Below the pieces are notes generated by a model. The model ran no database searches and had not been told where the DNA came from. It saw only the letters and a list, made by a program, of their open reading frames with translations. From positions 1 through 46,026 of the forward strand of contig CABRXX010000018.1 of NCBI GenBank assembly GCA_902475025.1: a stretch of 46,026 nucleotides of DNA, read 5' to 3'. The translations under genes were made by a program, and so were the position numbers. Positions 1-9,096 of this stretch are shown here, in pieces. This stretch comes from Merdiplasma sp905207905. Its GTDB lineage: Bacteria; Bacillota; Clostridia; Lachnospirales; Lachnospiraceae. Every line of letters begins with the position of its first letter. The stretch's first letter is position 1.

Positions 1-8
1 CAGGCTAC

Positions 9-37
9 ATTATATCCTTTTTGGTGGGTTATGGCAA
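9..37 (-). promoter_or_regulatory. Promoter firing off the left edge
   Basis: On the minus strand, TTGCCA (37-32) and TATAAT (14-9) are separated by 17 bp, a near-consensus sigma-A promoter. It begins about 35 bp after the mfd stop codon. It therefore probably drives the next leftward gene, outside the window, independently of the mfd operon. Confidence 0.6.
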
Positions 38-72
38 TCTTTTTCTCTGTTTTCCTTGGGATTTCACAGACT

Positions 73-3000
73 TTACACACCTAGGGGACGAAGCTGCTCC
101 AGCTTCTTCATATTTTCCAGAATCCCCCGGACTAACAGCAGCACATCCTCATTGTCCCGACCGCCCTTTCGGGGTTTTGCATAGGTAAAGTAAGGTCTGG
201 AATCTACGGTGAATTTCATTCTCCCCTTATATTCCTGAAGAAAACTATCAATCTTTGCCACATCAATCATCGCTTTCTCATACAGCACAAAACGGATCTC
301 GTCCCCTTTTTGTACTACATCTGTGAGATAGATCTGATGAGCCATTGCCTTTAGCCAGGCGATAGCCAACAGATTCTGCACAGATTTGGGCGGCTCCCCA
401 AAGCGATCCATCAGTTCCTCCAGCATATCATCGTATTCTTCCTCGTTGGAGATCAGGGCAATGCGCTTATAAATATCCAGTTTCTGATTTTCATTGCGGA
501 TATACCGCTCAGGAATAAAGGCATCCACATCCAGGTCAATGGCTGTCTCATAGCCCTCCTTGTCCGTGGCCTCCCCCTTGATCTCCCGGACGGATTCGTT
601 TAACAGCTTGCAGTACAAATCGTATCCCACTGCCTCCATATGGCCGTGCTGCTCACTTCCCAGGAGATTTCCGGCTCCCCGGATCTCCAGATCCCGCATA
701 GCGATCTTAAATCCGCTGCCCAGCTCCGTAAACTCCCGAATAGCAGAGAGACGCTTCTCCGCCACTTCCTTCAGCATCTTATTTCTCCGATACATTAAGA
801 ATGCATAGGCAGTCCGGTTGGAACGTCCCACCCGGCCCCGCAGCTGGTAAAGCTGAGATAAGCCCATATTGTCCGCATCATGAATGATCATAGTGTTGGC
901 ATTGGAAATGTCCAGCCCGGTTTCAATGATGGTGGTAGTCACCAGCACATCAATCTCCCCGTTGATAAAATCGTACATGATGGTTTCCAGCTCCCGCTCC
1001 TTCATCTGGCCGTGAGCAAAGGAGACTCTTGCCTCCGGCACCAGCTTGGAGACCGTGTTGGTCATCTCCACAATGGTATTCACCCGATTATACACATAAT
1101 ACACCTGTCCTCCCCTGGCCAGCTCCCTGCTGATGGCCTCCCGAACCATCTCCTCATTATATTCCATCACAAAGGTCTGAATGGGAAGCCGATCCTGAGG
1201 CGCTTCCTCCAGCACGCTCATATCCCGGATCCCAATCAGGCTCATGTGCAGAGTCCGGGGAATGGGAGTGGCAGTGAGGGTCAGCACATCAATATCCTTT
1301 TTCATCTGCTTGATCTTTTCCTTATGGGTAACTCCAAACCGCTGTTCCTCATCAATCACCAGCAGTCCCAGATCTTTAAATTCCACATCCTTGGACAGCA
1401 CCCGATGAGTGCCGATCAAAATATCCACCAATCCCCGCTTTAAATCTGCCACCGTCTTTTTCTGTTCTGCCGCAGAGCGGAAACGGCACATCAGATCCAC
1501 CCGAACCGGAAAATCCTTCATCCGCTGGACAAAAGTATTATAATGCTGCTGAGCCAAAATGGTGGTAGGCACCAGATACACCACCTGTTTCCCCTCCTGA
1601 ACTGCCTTGAAGGCTGCCCGGATGGCGATCTCCGTCTTTCCGTATCCCACGTCCCCGCACACCAGCCGGTCCATGATCTTGGTGCTCTCCATGTCCTTTT
1701 TCGTGGCTTCGATGGCCTGGAGCTGGTCATCCGTCTCCTCAAAGGGAAACATCTCCTCAAATTCCCGCTGCCACACCGTGTCAGGCCCGTAGACAAAGCC
1801 TTCCTTCTGCTGGCGCACTGCATAGAGATCCACCAGCTCCTGGGCAATAATCTTCACAGCCCCCTTGACCCTGGTCTTGGTCTTACTCCACTCCTGGGTC
1901 CCCAGCTTGTTCAGCTTCGGCTTTTTGGCATCTGCATCCGCATATTTCTGGATCACATCCATCTGGGTAGCCAGCACATACAGATTGCTGCCGTCCGCAT
2001 ACTCAATCTTCATGTAATCCTTCATTACATGATCCACATCCATCTTCTCAATGCCCCGGTAAATTCCAAGGCCATGGCTTTCATGAACCACATAATCTCC
2101 AGGAGAAAGCTCTGTAAAGCTGCTGATCTTCTTTCCTTCGTATGTTTTATGCTTCCTGCGCTTTTTCCGTTCCCGTCCGAAAATATCGCTCTCTGAGATC
2201 ACCAGAAACTTGATCAGAGGATACTCATATCCCTTATGAGCATTTCCGTAGGTTACCAGAATCTCTCCCGGCTGTACCAGCCGATCTTCCTCCTCTGTAT
2301 AGAAGGCATTCAGGCCGTTGTCCCGCAGATCCTCTGCCAGACGGTTTCCCCTGGTTCTGGATGCAGAAAGTAAAATCACCCGGCATCCCTCTTTTTTCCA
2401 CCGCTGCAGATCCTTTACCAACAGCTCAAAACTGTTGTTGTAGGGATTCACGCCCCGGACGGTAATATCAAACTTTCCGCTGACTTTCCATCCCCCTCTG
2501 GCATTCTCCAGAGTACAGAGGCCAACACAATTTTTTCCGCTGATCCTGGCAATCATCTCCTGGCAGGAAAACAGAAGGCTGGTCTGCCCTGCCAAAACGT
2601 ATCCCTTTTCCAGCCGATGCTGCATGCTCTCCCTAAACTCCTGCTCCGAAGCCTGGGAACTCTCTGCGATTCGGTTCGGTTCATCCAGAAAGATCAGGGT
2701 GTTGGCCGGAAACCAATCCAGAAGAGACTCTGCCTTTGGATAAAAATAATCCAGATACCCGTCCATCCCGCCGGCATCCTCAAAATCCAACAAACGGTCT
2801 CTGCAGTCTGCCGCCAGCGTCTTGACCCGGTATGCCTCCTCGGTTTTCATAGCCTTTCGGAATACCTGCTCTGCTTTTCCCGCTTCTTTTTCAATTTTTT
2901 CCAGTCCCTTTTCCAGAATTTCAGGCGTCAGTATCAGTTCCGATGCAGGATAAATGGTAACGGCGTCCAAATTCTCAATGGAGCGCTGACTTTCTAAATC

Positions 3001-3612
3001 AAAGCTGCGGATAGAATCGATCTCATCCCCCCACAGCTCGATCCGCACCGGATTTTCCTCTGTTAAAGGAAACACATCCAAAATACCGCCCCGAACGGCA
3101 AACTGGCCCGGCCCTTCCACCTGAGCATTCCGCTCATAGCCTAACTCCACCAGTTTCCGCTTCCACAAATCCAGATCCAGGGTATCGTCATTTCTCAGGG
3201 ATACAATCTGTTCCTTCCAGACGGAAAAGGGCATGAGGTGATTCAAAAAAGCGGTCATGGTGAGGATCACCGTCACTGGCGTCCCCGCCGCCAAAGCTTT
3301 CCATACCTCAATTCTCTGCTGTTCCAGCAGATTACTGTGAATATCTGCCTGAAAGAAAATAAAATCTTTGGCCGGATACAGCAGCGCGTTCCGGTCAAAG
3401 AGCTTAAAGTTTTCATAAATTTCCTTAGCCCGCAGATCATCCGGGGCCACGATCACCTTGTTGACCCAGCCTTCGCCCAGGCAGTCAATAAAATGGGCCT
3501 TCTGAGAGTCAATGCAGCCTGTTACCTGCAAAACCCCCTTATTGTTCCGAATCCTGCTTCGGATCTCTTCAAATTCCCCCAGCTCCTGCAGGGGGGCGCG
3601 AAATGCTTTCAT
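73..3612 (-). CDS. mfd: Transcription-repair coupling factor Mfd
   Basis: Mfd is an ATP-dependent DNA translocase that removes RNA polymerase stalled at lesions and recruits UvrA. At 1179 aa it is full length for the family. An N-terminal UvrB-like region comes first. The CarD-like RNA polymerase-interaction domain lies around residues 490-545 (PGDYVVHESHGLGIYRG). The RecG-like helicase follows, with Walker A GDVGYGKTE near 652, the DEEQ box near 754 and GRVGRS near 925, and then the C-terminal TRCF domain. The ATG overlaps the pth stop as ATGA, with a GGAGGAG ribosome site inside the end of pth, so the two genes are translationally coupled. It is the last gene of the ddl-murF-pth-mfd run. 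B. subtilis also keeps pth close to mfd, but its fin gene is missing between them here. Confidence 0.97.
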   Translation of the reverse strand: MKAFRAPLQELGEFEEIRSRIRNNKGVLQVTGCIDSQKAHFIDCLGEGWVNKVIVAPDDLRAKEIYENFKLFDRNALLYPAKDFIFFQADIHSNLLEQQRIEVWKALAAGTPVTVILTMTAFLNHLMPFSVWKEQIVSLRNDDTLDLDLWKRKLVELGYERNAQVEGPGQFAVRGGILDVFPLTEENPVRIELWGDEIDSIRSFDLESQRSIENLDAVTIYPASELILTPEILEKGLEKIEKEAGKAEQVFRKAMKTEEAYRVKTLAADCRDRLLDFEDAGGMDGYLDYFYPKAESLLDWFPANTLIFLDEPNRIAESSQASEQEFRESMQHRLEKGYVLAGQTSLLFSCQEMIARISGKNCVGLCTLENARGGWKVSGKFDITVRGVNPYNNSFELLVKDLQRWKKEGCRVILLSASRTRGNRLAEDLRDNGLNAFYTEEEDRLVQPGEILVTYGNAHKGYEYPLIKFLVISESDIFGRERKKRRKHKTYEGKKISSFTELSPGDYVVHESHGLGIYRGIEKMDVDHVMKDYMKIEYADGSNLYVLATQMDVIQKYADADAKKPKLNKLGTQEWSKTKTRVKGAVKIIAQELVDLYAVRQQKEGFVYGPDTVWQREFEEMFPFEETDDQLQAIEATKKDMESTKIMDRLVCGDVGYGKTEIAIRAAFKAVQEGKQVVYLVPTTILAQQHYNTFVQRMKDFPVRVDLMCRFRSAAEQKKTVADLKRGLVDILIGTHRVLSKDVEFKDLGLLVIDEEQRFGVTHKEKIKQMKKDIDVLTLTATPIPRTLHMSLIGIRDMSVLEEAPQDRLPIQTFVMEYNEEMVREAISRELARGGQVYYVYNRVNTIVEMTNTVSKLVPEARVSFAHGQMKERELETIMYDFINGEIDVLVTTTIIETGLDISNANTMIIHDADNMGLSQLYQLRGRVGRSNRTAYAFLMYRRNKMLKEVAEKRLSAIREFTELGSGFKIAMRDLEIRGAGNLLGSEQHGHMEAVGYDLYCKLLNESVREIKGEATDKEGYETAIDLDVDAFIPERYIRNENQKLDIYKRIALISNEEEYDDMLEELMDRFGEPPKSVQNLLAIAWLKAMAHQIYLTDVVQKGDEIRFVLYEKAMIDVAKIDSFLQEYKGRMKFTVDSRPYFTYAKPRKGGRDNEDVLLLVRGILENMKKLEQLRPLGV

Positions 3613-4187
3613 AGCTCCTCCAGCTTTTTGTTGTAACCATTCATTACCGTCTGAGGATCCTGGGTCACCAGAGCTGCCGCAGCCCTGGCCGCCCGGTCAA
3701 AGGCTTCCTCCATCTCCAGCCTTTCTGAGAAAGAAAAGCGGCCCAGCACATAGTCTGCCAGATCATAGCCTTCCGGCTTTGCTCCTACCCCCACCTTCAC
3801 CCGTTTAAAGATCTGGGTGCCCAGATGAGTGATAATGCTCTTCATTCCATTGTGGCCTCCGGCGCTTCCTTTTTTGCGTATCCGGATCTGTCCCGGTTCC
3901 AGGCTGATGTCATCATAAATGACAATCAGCTCCTCCTCCACATCGATCTTGTAAAAATCACAAACCAGACGCAAACTCTCTCCGCTTAAATTCATAAAGG
4001 TCTGGGGCTTCACCAAAATCACCTTCTGGCCATCAATCACTCCCGTTCCCACCAGAGCTTTGAACTTTTCTGTGGTTACGTCAATCCGGTACCGATCTGC
4101 GATTATATCCAACGTATCAAATCCCACATTATGACGGGTTTTTGCGTATTTTTTGCCTGGATTTCCCAGGCCTGCAATCACATACAT
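3609..4187 (-). CDS. pth: Peptidyl-tRNA hydrolase
   Basis: Pth cleaves peptidyl-tRNA that has dropped off the ribosome and recycles the tRNA in the cytoplasm. The 192-aa product has the usual length and motifs: GLGNPG at 6-11, catalytic His19 in the TRHNVGFD stretch, the KPQTFMN segment, the YDDISLEPG aspartate near 92, and GSAGGHNG. It begins 1 bp after the murF stop and its own stop overlaps the mfd start, so the three genes are almost certainly co-transcribed and coupled. Confidence 0.97.
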   Translation of the reverse strand: MYVIAGLGNPGKKYAKTRHNVGFDTLDIIADRYRIDVTTEKFKALVGTGVIDGQKVILVKPQTFMNLSGESLRLVCDFYKIDVEEELIVIYDDISLEPGQIRIRKKGSAGGHNGMKSIITHLGTQIFKRVKVGVGAKPEGYDLADYVLGRFSFSERLEMEEAFDRAARAAAALVTQDPQTVMNGYNKKLEEL

Positions 4188-4188
4188 T

Positions 4189-5643
4189 TCAATTCCTTTC
4201 CAGAGCTTCCACGATCCTTGAAAACTCCATAAAATGAGAGGCCTTTACCAAAATCGTATCCCCCTGCTCCACCTCTGCATCCAGATGCTCCAAAAGCTCC
4301 TCCAGGGTATCGTAATGGCTGGTAAGAAGCCCTGGGTTTTCCCCTCTGGCTCCCTCCTCCAACTCCCGGCTTAAGCTGCCCACTGTGATCAGCTTTTCTA
4401 TTCGGCAGCTTCCGGCAAAAGCACCTACCTGGCGGTGAAGCTCTTTTTCCGTCTCTCCCAGCTCCCCCATATCCCCAAGGATAGCCACTCTGCGTCCCCC
4501 GCCGTCCTGAAGCACCTCCAGGGAAGCTTTCATGGACGCTGGATTGGCATTGTAACAGTCATCGATAATGGTATATCTTTGTCCGTGAATGATATGAAAT
4601 CTGCCGCTTAAAGGCTGAAGACTCTCGATTCCGGCCTTGATCTCCTCCAGCGTCAGCCCGTAGGTAAGCCCCACTGCCGTTCCTGCCAGAGCATTGTACA
4701 CCATATGTTCACCGGGAATAGGAATCAGAACCTGAAAAGAACCCCTGGGCGTATGGATCCTGCTGGAAATTCCCAAAAGCCCCTGGCTCTCAATCTCATC
4801 CCCGTAAATATCCAGTCCCCCGGCCGGAAGGATCCGGTCTGCCTGTGCCCTGCTGGAAACCCTCCCGGCAGCTTCTTCTTGGCCATTCCTACCCGGCGCT
4901 TCCTGCAGACCAAAAAATACCGGCTCCACGCCAGCGGCCTGCTGCACCTGAATCAGCTTGTCATCATTTCCATTTAATATAATATGCCCCTCAGGCTTTA
5001 AAAAATCAAAAATCTCTGTCTTAGCCCGCAAAACTCCGTCCCGGTCGCCCAAAAATTCCAGATGGCACTGGCCGATGTTGGTGATTACACAGGTATCCGG
5101 TCTGGCGATCTTCGCCAGACGATGCATCTCTCCAAAATGATTGATGCCCATCTCCAGGACTGCTATCTCATCCTCCTCCCGAAGACGGAATACGGTGAGA
5201 GGAAGGCCCAGTTCATTATTAAAATTCCCCAGGGTCTTCAGCGTTCGATACTTCTGGGACAGGACTGCCGCAATCATCTCCTTGGTGCTGGTCTTTCCTA
5301 CGCTTCCGGTAATACCCACCACAGGAATATCCAGCTGCCTTAAATAATACTCCGCAATGTCCTTTAAGGCCTGAAGCGTGGAAAGTACCTTGATCCAGGC
5401 CCCCTCTGTCTCCGGACCCAGCTCCTGCTCCGTGAGTACGCACAGCGCTCCCTGGGAAAACACCTGGGGAATAAACCTGTGGCCATCCACCCGCTCCCCC
5501 TTAATGGCAGCAAACAGACTGCCCTCACCGGCTTTCCGGCTGTCCGTAACCACAGACTGTATCTCTGCCTGCTCCCTGCCTTCTTTTACATGCAAAATGC
5601 CGCCGCAACACTCTGCGATTCGGCGCAACGTCATATTTTTCAT
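4189..5643 (-). CDS. murF: UDP-MurNAc-tripeptide--D-Ala-D-Ala ligase MurF
   Basis: MurF adds the D-Ala-D-Ala dipeptide made by Ddl to the UDP-MurNAc-tripeptide, the last cytoplasmic step of peptidoglycan precursor assembly. The 484-aa protein carries the Mur-ligase ATP loop GITGSVGKTSTK near residue 110, the substrate segment LGNFNNELGLPL, and the C-terminal DDCYNANPASM motif that is typical of MurF rather than MurC, D or E. The first ATG is preferred over the one three codons later because AGGATAAG is better spaced from it. It starts 15 bp after ddl, which supplies its substrate. A linker near residues 255-280 is rich in charged residues and probably lineage-specific. Confidence 0.96.
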   Translation of the reverse strand: MKNMTLRRIAECCGGILHVKEGREQAEIQSVVTDSRKAGEGSLFAAIKGERVDGHRFIPQVFSQGALCVLTEQELGPETEGAWIKVLSTLQALKDIAEYYLRQLDIPVVGITGSVGKTSTKEMIAAVLSQKYRTLKTLGNFNNELGLPLTVFRLREEDEIAVLEMGINHFGEMHRLAKIARPDTCVITNIGQCHLEFLGDRDGVLRAKTEIFDFLKPEGHIILNGNDDKLIQVQQAAGVEPVFFGLQEAPGRNGQEEAAGRVSSRAQADRILPAGGLDIYGDEIESQGLLGISSRIHTPRGSFQVLIPIPGEHMVYNALAGTAVGLTYGLTLEEIKAGIESLQPLSGRFHIIHGQRYTIIDDCYNANPASMKASLEVLQDGGGRRVAILGDMGELGETEKELHRQVGAFAGSCRIEKLITVGSLSRELEEGARGENPGLLTSHYDTLEELLEHLDAEVEQGDTILVKASHFMEFSRIVEALERN

Positions 5644-5658
5644 GTTCTTATCCTTTTC

Positions 5659-6684
5659 TTATTTTCTCACAGACACCTGTATCAGTTTTTCGCAGAGCTG
5701 GCCATAATCCATCCCCAGCGCCGCCGCCTCCTGCGGAAGCAGGCTGGTGGGAGTCATACCAGGCAGAGTATTGGCCTCCAGGCAGTACATATTGTGTTCT
5801 TCATCCATCATCACATCAATCCTGCCATAGCTCTCTAAACGGAGGGCATGGTAGGCTGCCAGAGCATACTGCTGCATCTTCCGGGTAAGTTCCGGCGAAA
5901 GATCTGCCGGACAAGTCTCAACCGTGCTTCCTGCCTGATATTTGTTTTTGTAATCATAAAATCCCTGAATAGGTGCGATCTCAATCACCGGATACACCTC
6001 TCCGTCTACCACTCCCACAGAAAACTCCCGGCCTTTGATATACTGCTCTACGATCAGTACATCCTCATATCGAAAGCCCTCTTTCAGAGCTCCCTGATAT
6101 TCTTCCTCCGTATGGGCAATAGAAACACCCACGCTGGAACCGCCGCAGCTGGGCTTTACCACGCAGGGGAGCCCTACCCCGTTATCGGCAGCCGGCTTTG
6201 TCTCCTGTCCCTTTCTGAGCACGATTCCTCTGGGGGTTGGTACACCCAACTCCCGGAACATCTCCTTAGACAGTTCCTTATCCATAGCCAGGGCGCTTCC
6301 AAGATATCCGCTCCCGGTATAGCAGATTCCCAGAAGATCAAAGGCAGCCTGTATCTTTCCGTTCTCTCCGTTCTCTCCATGAAGAGCCAGAAAGACCGTA
6401 TCTGCTGCCCTGCAAAGCTCCAGCACTCCAGGGCCGAAAAACTCGCGGCGCCCTTTCATCTCATCCAGTTTATCGTGAAAAGAATTTATGTAGTCCACAC
6501 TGTCCTGTACCTCATACGCTCCGTCAAAGGCATTCTCCGGGCTGAGCCGTTCATCTCCGCAGAATACATCCACCAGAATGGCCTGATGCCCCCGCTGCCT
6601 CAGGGCGCTGCACACACCCGTTCCGGAGGAGATGGATACTTCCCGTTCCGTACTAATTCCTCCTGCCAAAACTACGATCTTCAT
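5659..6684 (-). CDS. ddl: D-alanine--D-alanine ligase
   Basis: Ddl is an ATP-grasp enzyme that joins two D-alanines for the peptidoglycan stem. The 341-aa protein shows the N-terminal GGISTEREVSISSG motif, the CGGSSVGVS glycine-rich loop, the tyrosine-containing omega loop FYDYKNKY, GRIDVMMDE, and EANTLPGMTPTSLLP at the C-terminus. The tyrosine in the omega loop fits D-Ala-D-Ala synthesis; D-Ala-D-Lac ligases of the VanA type differ there. It is the first gene of the ddl-murF-pth-mfd operon. The ATG is preceded by a GAGGAAGAA ribosome site. Confidence 0.96.
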   Translation of the reverse strand: MKIVVLAGGISTEREVSISSGTGVCSALRQRGHQAILVDVFCGDERLSPENAFDGAYEVQDSVDYINSFHDKLDEMKGRREFFGPGVLELCRAADTVFLALHGENGENGKIQAAFDLLGICYTGSGYLGSALAMDKELSKEMFRELGVPTPRGIVLRKGQETKPAADNGVGLPCVVKPSCGGSSVGVSIAHTEEEYQGALKEGFRYEDVLIVEQYIKGREFSVGVVDGEVYPVIEIAPIQGFYDYKNKYQAGSTVETCPADLSPELTRKMQQYALAAYHALRLESYGRIDVMMDEEHNMYCLEANTLPGMTPTSLLPQEAAALGMDYGQLCEKLIQVSVRK

Positions 6685-6783
6685 ACTTTCTTCCTCCTCA
6701 ATCTATATCTCAGGCTGTGACCGCTAGAGCTTCCGGCAAACTTTCCGCATATTTTCCGCCGAAAACCCCTCTCGTTTTCCAAC

Positions 6784-6822
6784 AAAATCACCCAAAGGGA
6801 CACTGCCGGAGGTATGCTGTCA
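6784..6822. repeat. Intergenic repeat, copy A (partial)
   Basis: This segment (containing ATCACCCAAAGGGACACTG) matches the reverse complement of the left arm of the palindromic element at 25614-25727 at about 24 of 29 positions. Weaker similarity to the other arm can be seen upstream, around 6730-6775. It lies in the 332-bp gap before ddl. Confidence 0.5.
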
Positions 6823-6852
6823 CAGGCCTTCTTCTATTTTACTGCAGCATAG

Positions 6853-6921
6853 GACTGTCGCAAAACAGAGGAACAGGGATATTCCAGTTCCCCGACTCAT
6901 ATTCTGCGACAGTCTTTTTTT
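6853..6921 (+). terminator. Terminator-like hairpin with rightward polarity
   Basis: GACTGTCGCA (6853-6862) pairs perfectly with TGCGACAGTC (6905-6914) and is followed by seven T residues on the plus strand. A second stem, GGAAC/GTTCC, sits inside the loop. No rightward gene lies upstream, and on the minus strand no T-run follows the stem. Its role is therefore unclear: it may end antisense transcripts, or fold in the ddl leader. Confidence 0.5.
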
Positions 6922-6927
6922 ATTATA
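6922..6927 (-). promoter_or_regulatory. Possible -10 box for the ddl operon
   Basis: TATAAT lies on the minus strand about 240 bp upstream of ddl, but no convincing -35 hexamer is present at 16-18 bp. If used, the leader would include the hairpin at 6853-6914. The remainder of the 6685-7016 gap shows no coding potential. Confidence 0.3.
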
Positions 6928-7016
6928 CACAAATAAAAATGGAAAGTATACTGTTTTCATGAAAAAATTGAGGATAAAAGCGACACAGCGCACCTATGAT
7001 CTCCTGTATGCAGCTG

Positions 7017-8681
7017 CTATCCAATCACAATGATCTCCCCATCCGATGGAGTCTCTCCTCCCATGCTGCCGGAAGGATCCTCCTGGCTGACTTCTCCCGA
7101 AGGCCATGCGCCGTCCCCCATAGGATCCGTGATCTCCACGATTCCCCCGGTCGTATCATCCCAATCGCCGTTTCCAGTCTGGCCAGTCTGATCGTCCCAG
7201 TCTTCGTTTCCGTTCTCACCGGTCTGATCGTCCCCATCCTGCGCGCCTAAGTCGCCCTGGCTGCCCGTGCTGCCCTGTCCCAGATAAATGGAAGCGCTGT
7301 AACAGATAATGGGAGTTCCCGGCTCAATATTCTGGTAAATGATCGCCGCATTGGCAGTAGGCGTATTGATACAGCCATGGGAACCGCTGTACTGGTAGAT
7401 GTCTCCTCCATAGGAACTTCTCCAGGAATCTGCATCATGGATTCCCACTCCTCCATAGAAGGGCATCCAATATTCCACCGGGGTAGCATATCCTTCCCCG
7501 CGCAGCACCTCATCCTCTGATTTTCCTACCAGACAGAAAATCCCTTCCGGGGAGGCAGTTCCATTGGCCACGCATCCGGTAACCACCGGAGTGTCCACCA
7601 GCAAAACTCCATCCTTATAAAACCACATTCTCTGATTAGTATAATCAATCTCTACATAAGTATTTCCAATATCATTGGTCCCTCTGGTGACAGCGGACTC
7701 ATAATACACCGGAGAACGCTCCACGGACTCTCCTGCCAGAAGAATCTGATACAATTCCTCTGTCTCCTGCTCCTGGTTGATCTGCCATCCATAGGTTCTG
7801 GCTTCTACATACACGGTCTCTCCCAGGGAGGTGGTAAAAGGAGGCCAGGTTCCGATGGTATCGTAATCCGCCGCCAGCTGCGCCACATAATTTTGTACAG
7901 CTCCCCTATCAAACACCGGCTGCTGGTTCTCATCCAGAGTCATCCAGCTATTGATGGTTGCCGGATCCAGAACCACAACCACATCCCCTCCCATATAGTA
8001 GGTCACCTTCATGGAAGCATACTTGTTCAAGGCAGCTGCCTTGGCATTTAACGCCTGGTCATTGGAATATACTTTCGGTTTTTCGTAACAGTCCGATGCG
8101 ACCAGGTCGATCTCTTTTTCCCCGGTATCCGCCGCCTGTTTCAACAGTTCAAAGACCGAATCCTTTTTCAGAAGATTTCCTTCTGTCTCAGGAGTCACCT
8201 GATAGGTGCCATCATCCATCTTAGCAAGAGCAGCATCCTTGGGAGCTGTCACCTTCTCCTTTGCAAAACAGCCCAGATTTTCCATAGACTGCTGCAGCAT
8301 GGCTTCATCATAATCCGTCACTGCGGAAATCGTATAGTTTTTCGGCTCTCCAAAATACCGAAACAGCCACTGGAGAATATTCTGCTCCTTTAAAAAGGAT
8401 TCCACCTCTCCCCCAGACACGTAATGATACCCCATCTGTTTTCCTGTGATGGTCTCCTTCCCTCCATTTTTTTGAAGCAGGGTGATCTGATAATCCTCCA
8501 CCTCCTCTGCGATGGCCTTCTCCGCCTGAGCCGCCGTCATATCCCCCACATAGATCCCATTGATGGAGGTATTCTCAAAAAAATGGGTGGTGTAATGCAT
8601 ACCGATCCCCACATAAGTACCGCCCAAAATAACAAAAACTGCTGCCAGCGCAGCTGCTAAAATAATCATCCGTTTTTTCAT
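7017..8681 (-). CDS. Membrane-anchored L,D-transpeptidase (YkuD family)
   Basis: The 554-aa protein probably cross-links or modifies peptidoglycan on the outer face of the membrane. One membrane anchor lies at residues 5-27. A peptidoglycan-binding-like domain (family PG_binding_4) covers the middle. The YkuD catalytic domain carries GIHDADSW and the SGSHGCINTP signature, with catalytic Cys437. The C-terminal ~75 residues are an acidic, Gly/Asp-rich tail. It contains a 12-residue repeat (DDQTGENGNEDW, DDQTGQTGNGDW, then DDTTG) that corresponds to 36-bp tandem repeats around 7135-7245. Such repeats may vary in copy number between strains. It stands alone between two untranslated gaps. The exact substrate is not readable from the sequence. 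Confidence 0.9.
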   Translation of the reverse strand: MKKRMIILAAALAAVFVILGGTYVGIGMHYTTHFFENTSINGIYVGDMTAAQAEKAIAEEVEDYQITLLQKNGGKETITGKQMGYHYVSGGEVESFLKEQNILQWLFRYFGEPKNYTISAVTDYDEAMLQQSMENLGCFAKEKVTAPKDAALAKMDDGTYQVTPETEGNLLKKDSVFELLKQAADTGEKEIDLVASDCYEKPKVYSNDQALNAKAAALNKYASMKVTYYMGGDVVVVLDPATINSWMTLDENQQPVFDRGAVQNYVAQLAADYDTIGTWPPFTTSLGETVYVEARTYGWQINQEQETEELYQILLAGESVERSPVYYESAVTRGTNDIGNTYVEIDYTNQRMWFYKDGVLLVDTPVVTGCVANGTASPEGIFCLVGKSEDEVLRGEGYATPVEYWMPFYGGVGIHDADSWRSSYGGDIYQYSGSHGCINTPTANAAIIYQNIEPGTPIICYSASIYLGQGSTGSQGDLGAQDGDDQTGENGNEDWDDQTGQTGNGDWDDTTGGIVEITDPMGDGAWPSGEVSQEDPSGSMGGETPSDGEIIVIG

Positions 8682-8814
8682 ACCCGTCCCCCCGGTCTCC
8701 TTTATTTTCCTCTGCAGCCAGATACCGTTTCCCGCTTTACTTCCAAAACGGAAACACAGAGCCTGCCCTAATTATAGAAGTTTCTCCTCCTTTTTCCATA
8801 TTTGATCCATAAAA

Positions 8815-8882
8815 AACAGGAGAACTTTTTTCATTTTCTGTCTTTTAGCATAGCACAGAAATGAAGCCAAAGTCCTCCTGTT
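8815..8882 (-). terminator. Long hairpin and T-run downstream of the glycosidase gene
   Basis: A 68-nt imperfect hairpin pairs AACAGGAG..ACTTT..TTCATTT..TCTGT with its complement over roughly 25 base pairs. On the minus strand it is followed by GTTTTTTAT, which fits an intrinsic terminator for transcripts from the gene ending at 9097. The stem is longer than a usual terminator. The rest of the 8682-9096 gap contains only a 64-codon frame (8892-9086) without a ribosome site or recognisable homology. Confidence 0.55.
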
Positions 8883-9096
8883 CTTACTTATTTAATTCTT
8901 AAGTTTTCCTGAAAAAATCTGCAGACATCCTGGCATCCATATACATAGGGCAACACGCCTCAAGCCATGAGATTTGCTAGGTTTTCTGTGTTGAACTCCA
9001 TCGACGTATATCCAATGCGCTTCTATCGTCCGCCTTGAAAGTCCGGCAAATCTGTATAACTGAGGTCTTTGAGTCTGGAAAACCAAAAAGTTCGTT

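Noticed and set aside
880..1443. Long rightward open frames inside mfd and other leftward genes
   Set aside because: They lie antisense to clearly conserved proteins, lack ribosome sites and show no domain motifs.
8892..9086. A 64-codon leftward frame in the gap after the GH13 gene
   Set aside because: It starts with TTG, has no ribosome site and no recognisable motif. It may be a decayed fragment, but nothing supports a gene.
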